NCBI GenBank assembly: GCA_947585525.1
Contig: CANPXA010000111.1
Coordinates: 1-6,033, forward strand
From: an uncultured Akkermansia sp.
Lineage (GTDB): Bacteria > Verrucomicrobiota > Verrucomicrobiia > Verrucomicrobiales > Akkermansiaceae
Reading direction: 5' to 3'
DNA length: 6,033 bases
Made by a program: the position numbers and the translations under genes. Positions 1 through 6,033 of this stretch are shown here, piece by piece; positions within the stretch are counted from its first letter, which is position 1, and each line of letters opens with the position of its first letter. Under the pieces are notes generated by a model, which saw nothing but the letters and a program-made list of their open reading frames with translations, was not told where the DNA came from and made no database searches.

Positions 1-180
1 CAGAGTACGGAAGCAGACAGTTCGATTGAGAACGTGCACAAAAAGATCGAACAGATTCACAAGGATATATCCGGACTAAAATCCAAAGCGAATAATCTCA
101 ATATCCGTCAACTCAGCGTTGAAAAGAGCCGCTTGGAAAAGCAACAGGAACAACTCAAGAAACAATTGGAGAGCATTTAA
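1..180 (+). CDS. C-terminal end of a coiled-coil protein (partial)
   Basis: An open frame enters at the left edge and ends with TAA at 178-180, giving 59 residues. The start lies outside the window. The visible part is hydrophilic, rich in Lys, Glu and Gln, and has no long hydrophobic segment. Residues of about 9-58 show a regular spacing of Ile/Leu/Val among charged residues (for example EKSRLEKQQEQLKKQLE near the end), as expected of a coiled coil. The next gene starts 18 bases downstream and also encodes a coiled-coil protein, so the two are probably co-transcribed and may act together. No family can be named from this fragment, because coiled-coil composition alone gives false similarities. 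The reading frame is well supported by its fit to the next gene's spacing, but the function is unknown. Confidence 0.7.
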   Translation, partial: QSTEADSSIENVHKKIEQIHKDISGLKSKANNLNIRQLSVEKSRLEKQQEQLKKQLESI

Positions 181-198
181 CCTTACTTTCTCAAGAAT

Positions 199-1017
199 AT
201 GGACGCATTACTCAAACTCGTGGCTGTGCTGACCGTCCTCTGGGGCGGCTGGATGTACTTCAAGAATTCGGACAGTGAGACCGAATTGAGGAAGGTACGC
301 AATGAGCTCAAGGTGGCAAAGGGGGAAATGGGAGAGGCTCAGGCGAGCTATGACGCCGAAGTCAAGAAACGCGACGCCCTCGCCGAGGAAGTCAATGCCC
401 TCAGAGAACAGAACCAGCAATTGGAGAAGGATATAAGGGCTAAGATCAAGGAGAAGAGTGAACGGGCTGCGCAGGAACGCCGCGACCGATTGGCTGCCGA
501 GGAAGAAGCTAGAAGGGAGAGAATGAAGGCTCGGGAGGAGGAATTGGCGAAAGCAAAAGAAGAAAGGGAGGCTAAGTGGAAGCAGGATGAAGAAGAGAAA
601 AGGAAAAAACAGGAGGAAGAGGACGCCAAGTACCAGGAGGAAGAAGCCAAATATAAGGCAGAAAGGGAGAAATCTGCGGCTCAATGGGATATAGAAAGCG
701 CAAACGCTACACTGCGAAGCTATTTGAATTGCCCTGCCGTCAGGCAACCCTCAAAATTGGATTATGGTCGAATAGACGTACTCAAACAGAAATGGGTATT
801 AAACGTGCAGGCTATCATTGACGCTGCGAACAAAGGTGATGAAAACCGTCTGAAATCAGCAATGAAAACTTTGGAAAATACAGCAAACGGATTGAATCGG
901 ATGTCAGAGGGGGGAGGCACCTCCTGCCTGAATGGAGCTACACAGGTCATTGAAGCGGCAAAGACCATTATTAAGGCAAAGAAACAGCTAAAGAAATTAA
1001 ATCTCCCAGGGCGTTGA
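199..1017 (+). CDS. Membrane-anchored coiled-coil protein, function unknown
   Basis: The product has 272 residues. Residues 4-21 (LLKLVAVLTVLWGGWMYF) form one short hydrophobic segment, either a signal anchor or an uncleaved signal peptide. Residues of about 27-165 are very rich in Glu, Lys, Arg and Ala and almost certainly form a long helix or coiled coil, with a local repeat of the type AKYQEEE/AKYKAER. Residues of about 166-272 look like a small helical domain with only two cysteines, C178 (LNCP) and C243 (TSCLNG), which could form a disulfide if the domain lies in the periplasm. The layout of anchor, long charged helix and small C-terminal domain resembles TolA-like envelope proteins, but this is architecture, not evidence of homology. 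The ATG at 199 is the first start after the upstream stop and places the hydrophobic segment at the N-terminus. No Shine-Dalgarno sequence precedes it. It probably shares a transcript with the upstream coiled-coil gene. Confidence 0.8.
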   Translation: MDALLKLVAVLTVLWGGWMYFKNSDSETELRKVRNELKVAKGEMGEAQASYDAEVKKRDALAEEVNALREQNQQLEKDIRAKIKEKSERAAQERRDRLAAEEEARRERMKAREEELAKAKEEREAKWKQDEEEKRKKQEEEDAKYQEEEAKYKAEREKSAAQWDIESANATLRSYLNCPAVRQPSKLDYGRIDVLKQKWVLNVQAIIDAANKGDENRLKSAMKTLENTANGLNRMSEGGGTSCLNGATQVIEAAKTIIKAKKQLKKLNLPGR

Positions 1018-1050
1018 CCCAAACCGCTGAGGCAGATATTCCACCCACCG

Positions 1051-1078
1051 TTGACAGGACGGGGAAAATTCTTACGGA
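1051..1078 (+). promoter_or_regulatory. Weak sigma-70-like promoter candidate
   Basis: A perfect TTGACA lies at 1051-1056 in the 114-base gap before the PBP gene. With a 16-base spacer, the best -10 position is TACGGA (1073-1078), which matches TATAAT at only the first two positions. A new transcript for the PBP block is plausible here, because the gap separates genes of different composition, but the sequence support is only half a promoter. No convincing terminator hairpin with a T-tract is present in the same gap. Confidence 0.2.
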
Positions 1079-1127
1079 ACGGGAGCGGATGCGGCTTGCC
1101 TTAAGAGTTCCAACGTGGTAGGATAGC

Positions 1128-1133
1128 GGAGGT
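1128..1133 (+). promoter_or_regulatory. Shine-Dalgarno sequence GGAGGT at the PBP gene start
   Basis: GGAGGT is a strong match to the usual anti-Shine-Dalgarno sequence. It overlaps the GTG at 1132 that gives the longest PBP reading frame, so it cannot serve that codon normally. It is 8 bases before ATG 1142, which is in a different frame and opens only a 17-residue peptide. It is 4 bases before an in-frame CTG at 1138. The element therefore leaves the PBP start uncertain. Confidence 0.4.
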
Positions 1134-3729
1134 GGCGCTGGATGATGAATATTTGCACCGCCGAGCCATGGCCGAGGGGCAACGCGTGGGAGTGAGGAGA
1201 GGAAGGGAGACGGGAGCGCGTACCGGGAGGCGATGGGGGAGCGTGTTGAAGCGCTTGTTCCTGATGGGGCTGGTGCTGGTGGCGCTGTGTGCCGGTCTTG
1301 GTTACGGACTGTTTCTGATGGTGACGGCGAAGTACAGCCGCTGGGCGGAAGAATTTAATTTGGAGGACGTGAACAACTTGGATCACCCCTGCATCATCTA
1401 CGACTGCCGGGGTAAGGAGATCGGTCGCATCTTTGACGAAAACCGCAGCTATGTCCCCTACGACAAGATTTCGGCAAGCATGGTGAACGCCCTCGTTGCC
1501 CAGGAAGACAAAAACTTCTGGAACCACACCGGCTACGACCCCATGGGCATCCTGCGCGCCGTCAAGGAGACGGTGATCTCTCACGGCAAAGCCAACCAAG
1601 GGGCCTCCACCATCACTCAACAGCTCGCTCGCAATGCGTACGATTTGGAGCGCCGCACCCTCGTGAGAGGAGGAACGCGTTACGAGCGCAAGGTGGTGGA
1701 AATCTTCCTGGCCCAGCGATTGGAGAAGCGCTACGACAAGAAACAGATCCTGGAATTCTACCTGAACCGCATTTACTTCGGTCGCGGGTATTACGGGATA
1801 CGCGCAGCCTCGTTGGGCTACTTCGGCAAGGAACCCGCCGACCTCACCGTACGCGAAGCTGCCAGTCTCGCGGCTCTCATTAAAAACCCGGAAAACTACA
1901 ACCCCATCCGCAACCCCGAACTCAACACTCGCTGGCGCAATGACGTCATCGACCGTATGCAGCGCAGCGGTTACCTCAGTCTCAAGGAAGCCGAACGTGT
2001 CAAGAAGCAACCTCTCGGGGTCAATCCCTCCCCTCTCCGGCGGCACACCTCCTTCCTGCACGCCCTCGTCCAACAGCAAGCGATCGACCTCTTCGATAAC
2101 CCCGAGCGCGGTGAGGAAATCGTAAAAAGCGCCGGCATCCGCATCTACACCACCATTGATGCCGACCTTCAAAACATCGCCGAACGTTCGCTCAAGCGAC
2201 GACTCGCCGACATCGAAGCTCGCAAAGACTACACTCACACCCGCTACTCGGATCCCCGCGACCCGAAAAACGATCAACATAAGTACCTCGATGGCGTCGT
2301 GTATGCGGTGAACAACAAAACCGGCGCCACTCTCGTGTATGTGGCCGGACGCGACTTTGAGCGGGACAACTTCGACATCATTGAAAGCGGACGGCGTCCG
2401 GTGGGCACAGCTCTGCTGCCGTTCCTCTACATGTGCGCCTTTGACAACGGCTACTCACCGAGCTCCCGATTGGTGGACGACGCCATGGACAACAGGCTTG
2501 CCGGCATCGGAGGAACTGAGGGCATCCTCGGCGAATGGGGCATGGAGGTGAAAAAGGGACGTTACATGGATGTCGTGACGGCGCGCCATGCGTTGGAGTG
2601 GTCGAAAATAGCCGCTTCCGCTCGCCTAGGTATGGCTCTGAGCGCCAAAACGAATCACGCTGCCCGACCTTTCATCAACACCCTCACGCGTGCAGGCATC
2701 ACCCCTCCCCCGCGCAACCCCGACAGCACCGAAGTCCGCCCCGTCTATTACCCACGTGTTTACCTGGGCACGGAGCCCGTTTCCTTCAAGGAGATGGTGA
2801 TGGCCTACACCATATTTCCCAACGTGGGCAAACGCCCTATCACTCCCTACGTCATCACCAAGGTTACGGACAGCTCCGGCAACATCCTCTGGGAAAACCC
2901 GCTGCACGTTTCAGGACGGATGCACAACAGCACCACTCCCTGCACCGCCTTCCGACTGCACTCCATCATGCAGGAATCCCTCAAGCAAGGCAACGCCATC
3001 CGCGTGCTCTCCTACTTGCCGGAAAACTTCAACGGGGCCGTCAAGAGCGGCACCAACTACGATTTTGCCGACGCCTCACTCTTCGCCTACAATTCCACTT
3101 TGACCTGCGGAATATGGATAGGCTATCTCAATGACCGCCACGCCATCTACCCGGAGGCCTTTGCCTCCGATGTGTGCGGACCGGTGATGGGCGATATCCT
3201 GAGAACGGCTCAGGGAAGATACGAAGACAAGCCGATCCTTCCGCCGCCTGACACAGAAGGAGTAGAGATATGCAAGAACTCCGGACAACTCGCGACCAAC
3301 TTCTGCTACGAATCCGTGACGAAGGACGGCAAGCCCGAATACGTGCGACCCACCTACATTGAGTACTTCCCCAAAGGAGACGTCTCCCTCGGCACCTGCA
3401 CCGTGCACGGCGACGGCAGTCCCTCTCTGAGCGACCTCCTGGACACACGTGAACAAAATGTCTTTTCGAGGGTGCTTCCCATCGTGCCCATCTTGCCCAA
3501 GGGACTCGCTCTTCTGGGGGATGACCCGTACGGCTGCCAACTGCAACTCAACCCCAAATACCGTCCCGGCGATGAGACGGAGAAACAGGCTCAAAACCTC
3601 GTCGAAGAGGACGCCCTCCCGGCTGATGATGACCAGGACGCTGAATCCCGTCCCAAAGTCAACAGCGACGTCGAACTGCGTATGCCTCTTCCCCAACGCT
3701 ATCTCCCAACCATCCCTCTTCAACTCTGA
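1132..3729 (+). CDS. Class A penicillin-binding protein with degenerate transpeptidase domain
   Basis: This peptidoglycan glycosyltransferase (GT51) polymerises lipid II into glycan strands at the periplasmic face of the inner membrane. A basic cytoplasmic tail (about 1-41) and one membrane helix (about 42-64) precede the GT51 domain. GT51 motifs are intact: EDKNFWNH with E125, GASTITQQLARN (157-168), and RKVVEIFLAQRLE (186-198) with E190. The penicillin-binding fold follows (about 335-700), but key residues are changed. The usual GSxFKPF reads GTALLPF (425-431), so nucleophile Ser becomes T426 and Lys becomes L429. SxN reads SKI (491-493). Only KSG (638-640) is kept. I infer that glycan polymerisation is retained and cross-linking is lost. 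The tail has cysteines C714, C725, C756 and C802, an acidic stretch (about 814-840), and 865 residues is at the long end for the family. GTG 1132 is the longest start; ATG 1168 and GTG 1192 are alternatives, all leaving the membrane helix intact. Confidence 0.93.
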   Translation: MALDDEYLHRRAMAEGQRVGVRRGRETGARTGRRWGSVLKRLFLMGLVLVALCAGLGYGLFLMVTAKYSRWAEEFNLEDVNNLDHPCIIYDCRGKEIGRIFDENRSYVPYDKISASMVNALVAQEDKNFWNHTGYDPMGILRAVKETVISHGKANQGASTITQQLARNAYDLERRTLVRGGTRYERKVVEIFLAQRLEKRYDKKQILEFYLNRIYFGRGYYGIRAASLGYFGKEPADLTVREAASLAALIKNPENYNPIRNPELNTRWRNDVIDRMQRSGYLSLKEAERVKKQPLGVNPSPLRRHTSFLHALVQQQAIDLFDNPERGEEIVKSAGIRIYTTIDADLQNIAERSLKRRLADIEARKDYTHTRYSDPRDPKNDQHKYLDGVVYAVNNKTGATLVYVAGRDFERDNFDIIESGRRPVGTALLPFLYMCAFDNGYSPSSRLVDDAMDNRLAGIGGTEGILGEWGMEVKKGRYMDVVTARHALEWSKIAASARLGMALSAKTNHAARPFINTLTRAGITPPPRNPDSTEVRPVYYPRVYLGTEPVSFKEMVMAYTIFPNVGKRPITPYVITKVTDSSGNILWENPLHVSGRMHNSTTPCTAFRLHSIMQESLKQGNAIRVLSYLPENFNGAVKSGTNYDFADASLFAYNSTLTCGIWIGYLNDRHAIYPEAFASDVCGPVMGDILRTAQGRYEDKPILPPPDTEGVEICKNSGQLATNFCYESVTKDGKPEYVRPTYIEYFPKGDVSLGTCTVHGDGSPSLSDLLDTREQNVFSRVLPIVPILPKGLALLGDDPYGCQLQLNPKYRPGDETEKQAQNLVEEDALPADDDQDAESRPKVNSDVELRMPLPQRYLPTIPLQL

Positions 3730-3752
3730 TTTTCCCACCTACCCACACCGCC

Positions 3753-5165
3753 ATGCCCACCGATTTTCAAACCCTCGCAGCCACCCAGGAAAAAGCGTTC
3801 TTCATCAACATGGATGACACGTTCTACGGCTCCTTTGCCGAGATCGGAGCCGGGCAGGAAACCGCCAACTGGTTCTTTCGTTCCTCCGGCGCCGCCGGCA
3901 CCGTCGCAAAAACTATTTCCGCCTACGACATGACCGTCAGCGATACGCTCTACGGCTCTGTCCGTCGCTACGTCTCCGAGGAACGCCTCAAACAGATGAT
4001 GGACTACGAGTACAGTCAGCTCATCGACCGACTCGGCTCCAAGCGTGGGGACTCCACCTGCTTCTTCTCCTTCTGCAACACCGCTAAATGCAAGGGATAC
4101 AAGGACACCGGCGGTTGGGCTGCCTGGCTCGGCGTGCGCTTCCAACTCAAGCCGGGAGCCGAACCGAGTGACCTCATCATGCACGTGCGCCTCACGGTTC
4201 CGGACCATGAGATGCAAAAGCGCGTGTTGGGCATTCTGGGAGTCAACCTCCTCTACGCTCTCTTTTACAAGCGGGATCGGATGGATGAGTTTGTGCGCTG
4301 TGTCGGTGAAAATCTGGATCGCAGTCTCTACGAGGTGGATCTGATGCGTTTTTCCGGAAACGGGTTCAGCATGTTCGACAACCGCATCCTGGCGCTTCAA
4401 CTCGTTCGCAGCGGGCTCTCGGATGCCACCCTCTTCTGTCCGGGGAACAACTCCGTGGAGCAGCCCAGCGATTTTCTCTACAAGCGGCCCATCGTGCTGA
4501 TGCGCGGCAGCTTCCTCCCCCTCTGCAACATCCATCTTGAGATGATGGACAGTGTGCGCACCAAGTTCTGCGCGAATCTCACCGAGGAACAGAGGGAGAG
4601 AGAAATCGACATCTGTGAGATCTCTCTCTCCAACCTCCTGAGAGGGCAAGAGGTGGATCTGTTGGACTTCCTCGACAGGGTGGACGCCCTGGCGGCGCTG
4701 AACAAGACCGTGCTTGTCACCAACATCACGCACTTCCACCGCATCTCTACCCTGCTCAACCAATTCACAAAGGAACCCGTCGCCATCGCTCTCTCAATCG
4801 GTCTGCTTCACGAGCTCTTCAAGGAAAAGTGGGCAACGGAGCTTCCGGGGGGAATCCTCGGCAGCATGGCGCATATCTTTCTCAACCAGACCAAGTGCTA
4901 CGTTACCCCGTGGATCAACCGAACCAGCGGCGAATTCGTCACCGCCGGCACCTATCGCCCCCCGGAGAAGTACCAGTACCTCTACAAGCACCTCATCGAA
5001 AACGGTCGCATTGTCGAGGTTCCCTACTTCAACCAGAAGCTGCTCACTCGCACGCCACGTGACATCATCCGCATGATCAATGAGGGTGACGAGCAGTGGA
5101 AGGAATACGTGCCGACGGAAGCCCATCGCATGGCAGAGCACCTGAAAGGAGGTCATTCCTCATGA
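3753..5165 (+). CDS. Conserved protein of unknown function, coupled to sufS
   Basis: The product has 470 residues, with no signal peptide or clear membrane helix, so it is probably cytoplasmic. From memory, it belongs to a family of about this length found in Bacteroidota, Cyanobacteria and others, sometimes labelled TonB-dependent receptor or nicotinate-nucleotide adenylyltransferase. I see no beta-barrel, TonB box or nucleotidyltransferase motif that would support either label. The blocks I recognise as conserved are DDTFYGSFAEIGAGQE (21-36), AGTVAKTISAYDMTVSD (48-64), WLGVRFQ (125-131) with IMHVRL (142-147), and GILGVNLLY (160-168). A His-containing stretch, NITHFHR, starts at 324. The start is the first ATG after the PBP stop, 23 bases downstream, behind a pyrimidine-rich spacer with no Shine-Dalgarno sequence. 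The 3' end carries the ribosome binding site for the next gene and overlaps it by 4 bases, so the two products are probably made together. The gene is certain; its function is not known. Confidence 0.9.
   Translation: MPTDFQTLAATQEKAFFINMDDTFYGSFAEIGAGQETANWFFRSSGAAGTVAKTISAYDMTVSDTLYGSVRRYVSEERLKQMMDYEYSQLIDRLGSKRGDSTCFFSFCNTAKCKGYKDTGGWAAWLGVRFQLKPGAEPSDLIMHVRLTVPDHEMQKRVLGILGVNLLYALFYKRDRMDEFVRCVGENLDRSLYEVDLMRFSGNGFSMFDNRILALQLVRSGLSDATLFCPGNNSVEQPSDFLYKRPIVLMRGSFLPLCNIHLEMMDSVRTKFCANLTEEQREREIDICEISLSNLLRGQEVDLLDFLDRVDALAALNKTVLVTNITHFHRISTLLNQFTKEPVAIALSIGLLHELFKEKWATELPGGILGSMAHIFLNQTKCYVTPWINRTSGEFVTAGTYRPPEKYQYLYKHLIENGRIVEVPYFNQKLLTRTPRDIIRMINEGDEQWKEYVPTEAHRMAEHLKGGHSS
5145..5153 (+). 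promoter_or_regulatory. Perfect Shine-Dalgarno sequence for sufS
   Basis: AAAGGAGGT is fully complementary to the common 16S 3' end (ACCTCCTTT as DNA). It lies 8 bases before ATG 5162, inside the last codons of the preceding gene. Together with the ATGA stop/start overlap at 5162-5165, it fixes the sufS start and points to strong, coupled translation. Confidence 0.9.
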
Positions 5166-6033
5166 ATGCTCGTCCGGATTTTCCCTTTTTCTCCGCACGG
5201 CAAGGAACCCCTCTGCCCGTCTATCTCGACAACGCGGCTACCACGCAAAAACCTGATTGCGTTCTGCGCGCTATCGAGCAATTTTACAAGACGACTAATG
5301 CCAACGTCCATCGCGGAGCTCATGCCCTGAGCCGTGCGGCAACCGATGCTCATGAAGAGGCCCGAGCCACGGCCGCCACCTTCCTCAACGCCGGCTCAAC
5401 GGAAGAAATCATCTTCACCTCCGGTTGCACCGAAGCCATCAACCTCATCGCTCAAACCCTTACCTTCGCCCATTCTTTCCAACCCGGCGACGAAATCATC
5501 GTTTCCACGGACTCCCATCACTCCAATATCGTCCCCTGGCAAATGCTCTGCGAGCGTTCGGGAGCCGTGCTGCGTGCTGTTCCTCTCACGGCGGAGCTGC
5601 AATTTGACTTGGCGGAATATGAGAAAATGCTCACAGAGCACACTCGGCTCGTCGCTGTCCCCATGATTTCTAATGCACTGGGGTTGCGCCTTCCCGTAGA
5701 ACCCATCATCTCTCGGGCGCATGCGGTCGGGGCCAGGGTGTTGCTGGATGCGGCACAGGCGGCGGCGCATGAGCCCCTGGACGTACAGGCTCTCGGCTGT
5801 GATTTTCTCGCCTTCTCCGGTCACAAAATCTATGCCCCTACCGGCACCGGCGTGCTGTGGGGACGCCGTGAACTTTTGGATGCCCTGCCCCCTTGGAAAG
5901 GCGGCGGCGAGATGATCAGTTCCGTTACCTTCGCCCGAACAACCTACAACAAGCTTCCCTTCAAGTACGAAGCCGGGACCCCCAACATCTGCGGCAACAT
6001 CGCCCTCGCGGAAGCTCTCCGCTACGTGCTCTC
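5162..6033 (+). CDS. sufS: SufS-type cysteine desulfurase (partial, C-terminus missing)
   Basis: This PLP enzyme (class V aminotransferase fold) takes sulfur from cysteine, giving alanine and an enzyme persulfide that is passed to the SUF Fe-S assembly machinery. The open frame gives 290 residues and runs off the right edge, against about 400-410 for the family. Characteristic stretches are VYLDNAATTQKP near residue 20, NANVHRGAHALSRAATDAHE, HHSNIVPWQ (119-127), LLDAAQAAAHEPLDVQALGCDF (from residue 194), SGHK (219-222), PPWKGGGEMI, and FKYEAGTPN. K222 should be the PLP-binding lysine, with H119, D196 and Q199 as the other cofactor contacts; all four sit four positions before E. coli SufS H123, D200, Q203 and K226 as I remember them. 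The catalytic cysteine and its loop lie beyond the window, so activity cannot be judged. The motifs favour SufS over IscS/NifS; a CsdA-type paralogue is the main alternative. One oddity is SGCTEAINL, where SGTTE is usual (C89). Confidence 0.9.
   Translation, partial: MNARPDFPFFSARQGTPLPVYLDNAATTQKPDCVLRAIEQFYKTTNANVHRGAHALSRAATDAHEEARATAATFLNAGSTEEIIFTSGCTEAINLIAQTLTFAHSFQPGDEIIVSTDSHHSNIVPWQMLCERSGAVLRAVPLTAELQFDLAEYEKMLTEHTRLVAVPMISNALGLRLPVEPIISRAHAVGARVLLDAAQAAAHEPLDVQALGCDFLAFSGHKIYAPTGTGVLWGRRELLDALPPWKGGGEMISSVTFARTTYNKLPFKYEAGTPNICGNIALAEALRYVL

Noticed and set aside
208..747. Open frames on the - strand rich in Leu, Phe and Ser opposite the coiled-coil gene, resembling a membrane protein
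   Set aside because: The apparent hydrophobicity comes from reading the polypurine coiled-coil region as polypyrimidine on the other strand.
1049..1063. CCGT/ACGG hairpin in the gap before the PBP gene, considered as a terminator
   Set aside because: The stem is only 4 base pairs and no T-tract follows.
1076..1111. GGAAC/GTTCC inverted repeat upstream of the PBP gene, considered as an operator
   Set aside because: Five-base arms separated by 26 bases are expected by chance, and the halves have no further symmetry.
1072..2280. Long open frame on the - strand (402 codons) opposite the PBP gene
   Set aside because: It lies entirely opposite a gene with clear GT51 motifs. Its translation is Val/Gly-rich with no recognisable motif, as expected of a shadow frame in GC-rich coding DNA.
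3720..4763. Long open frame on the - strand (347 codons) opposite the 470-residue gene
   Set aside because: The + strand product has conserved blocks and fits the operon spacing. The antisense translation has no motif and reads like a shadow.
3753..5165. TonB-dependent receptor or nicotinate-nucleotide adenylyltransferase label for the 470-residue protein
   Set aside because: There is no signal peptide, plug domain or beta-barrel pattern, and no nucleotidyltransferase motif. The names seem to be inherited database labels.

Overview
The window holds five protein-coding genes, all on the + strand. No RNA gene, mobile element or CRISPR array is visible. Two genes are cut by the window edges. 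The genome looks bacterial and Gram-negative in type: it has a class A (GT51) penicillin-binding protein, an SUF-type cysteine desulfurase, and one gene with a perfect Shine-Dalgarno sequence while its neighbours lack one. Phylum cannot be fixed from these genes. A Verrucomicrobiota- or Bacteroidota-like source is a guess, resting mainly on my memory of where the 470-residue family occurs.

Left block (1-1017): the tail of a coiled-coil protein is followed after 18 bases by a 272-residue membrane-anchored coiled-coil protein with a small two-cysteine C-terminal domain. Parts of this block have lower GC than the rest of the window. A 114-base gap follows, containing a weak promoter candidate.

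Right block (1132-6033): three closely packed genes probably form one transcript. The first is an 865-residue bifunctional-type PBP. Its glycosyltransferase domain has all the motifs expected of an active enzyme, but its transpeptidase domain has lost the catalytic Ser and Lys of SxxK and the Asn of SxN. The second, 23 bases later, is a 470-residue member of a conserved family without an established function, as far as I know. The third overlaps it by 4 bases (ATGA) and is the first 290 residues of a SufS-type cysteine desulfurase, which supplies sulfur for Fe-S clusters.

The two observations most worth following are the apparently penicillin-insensitive, glycosyltransferase-only PBP and the translational coupling of the uncharacterised protein to SufS. 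I saw no defence system or other clearly new multi-gene system.
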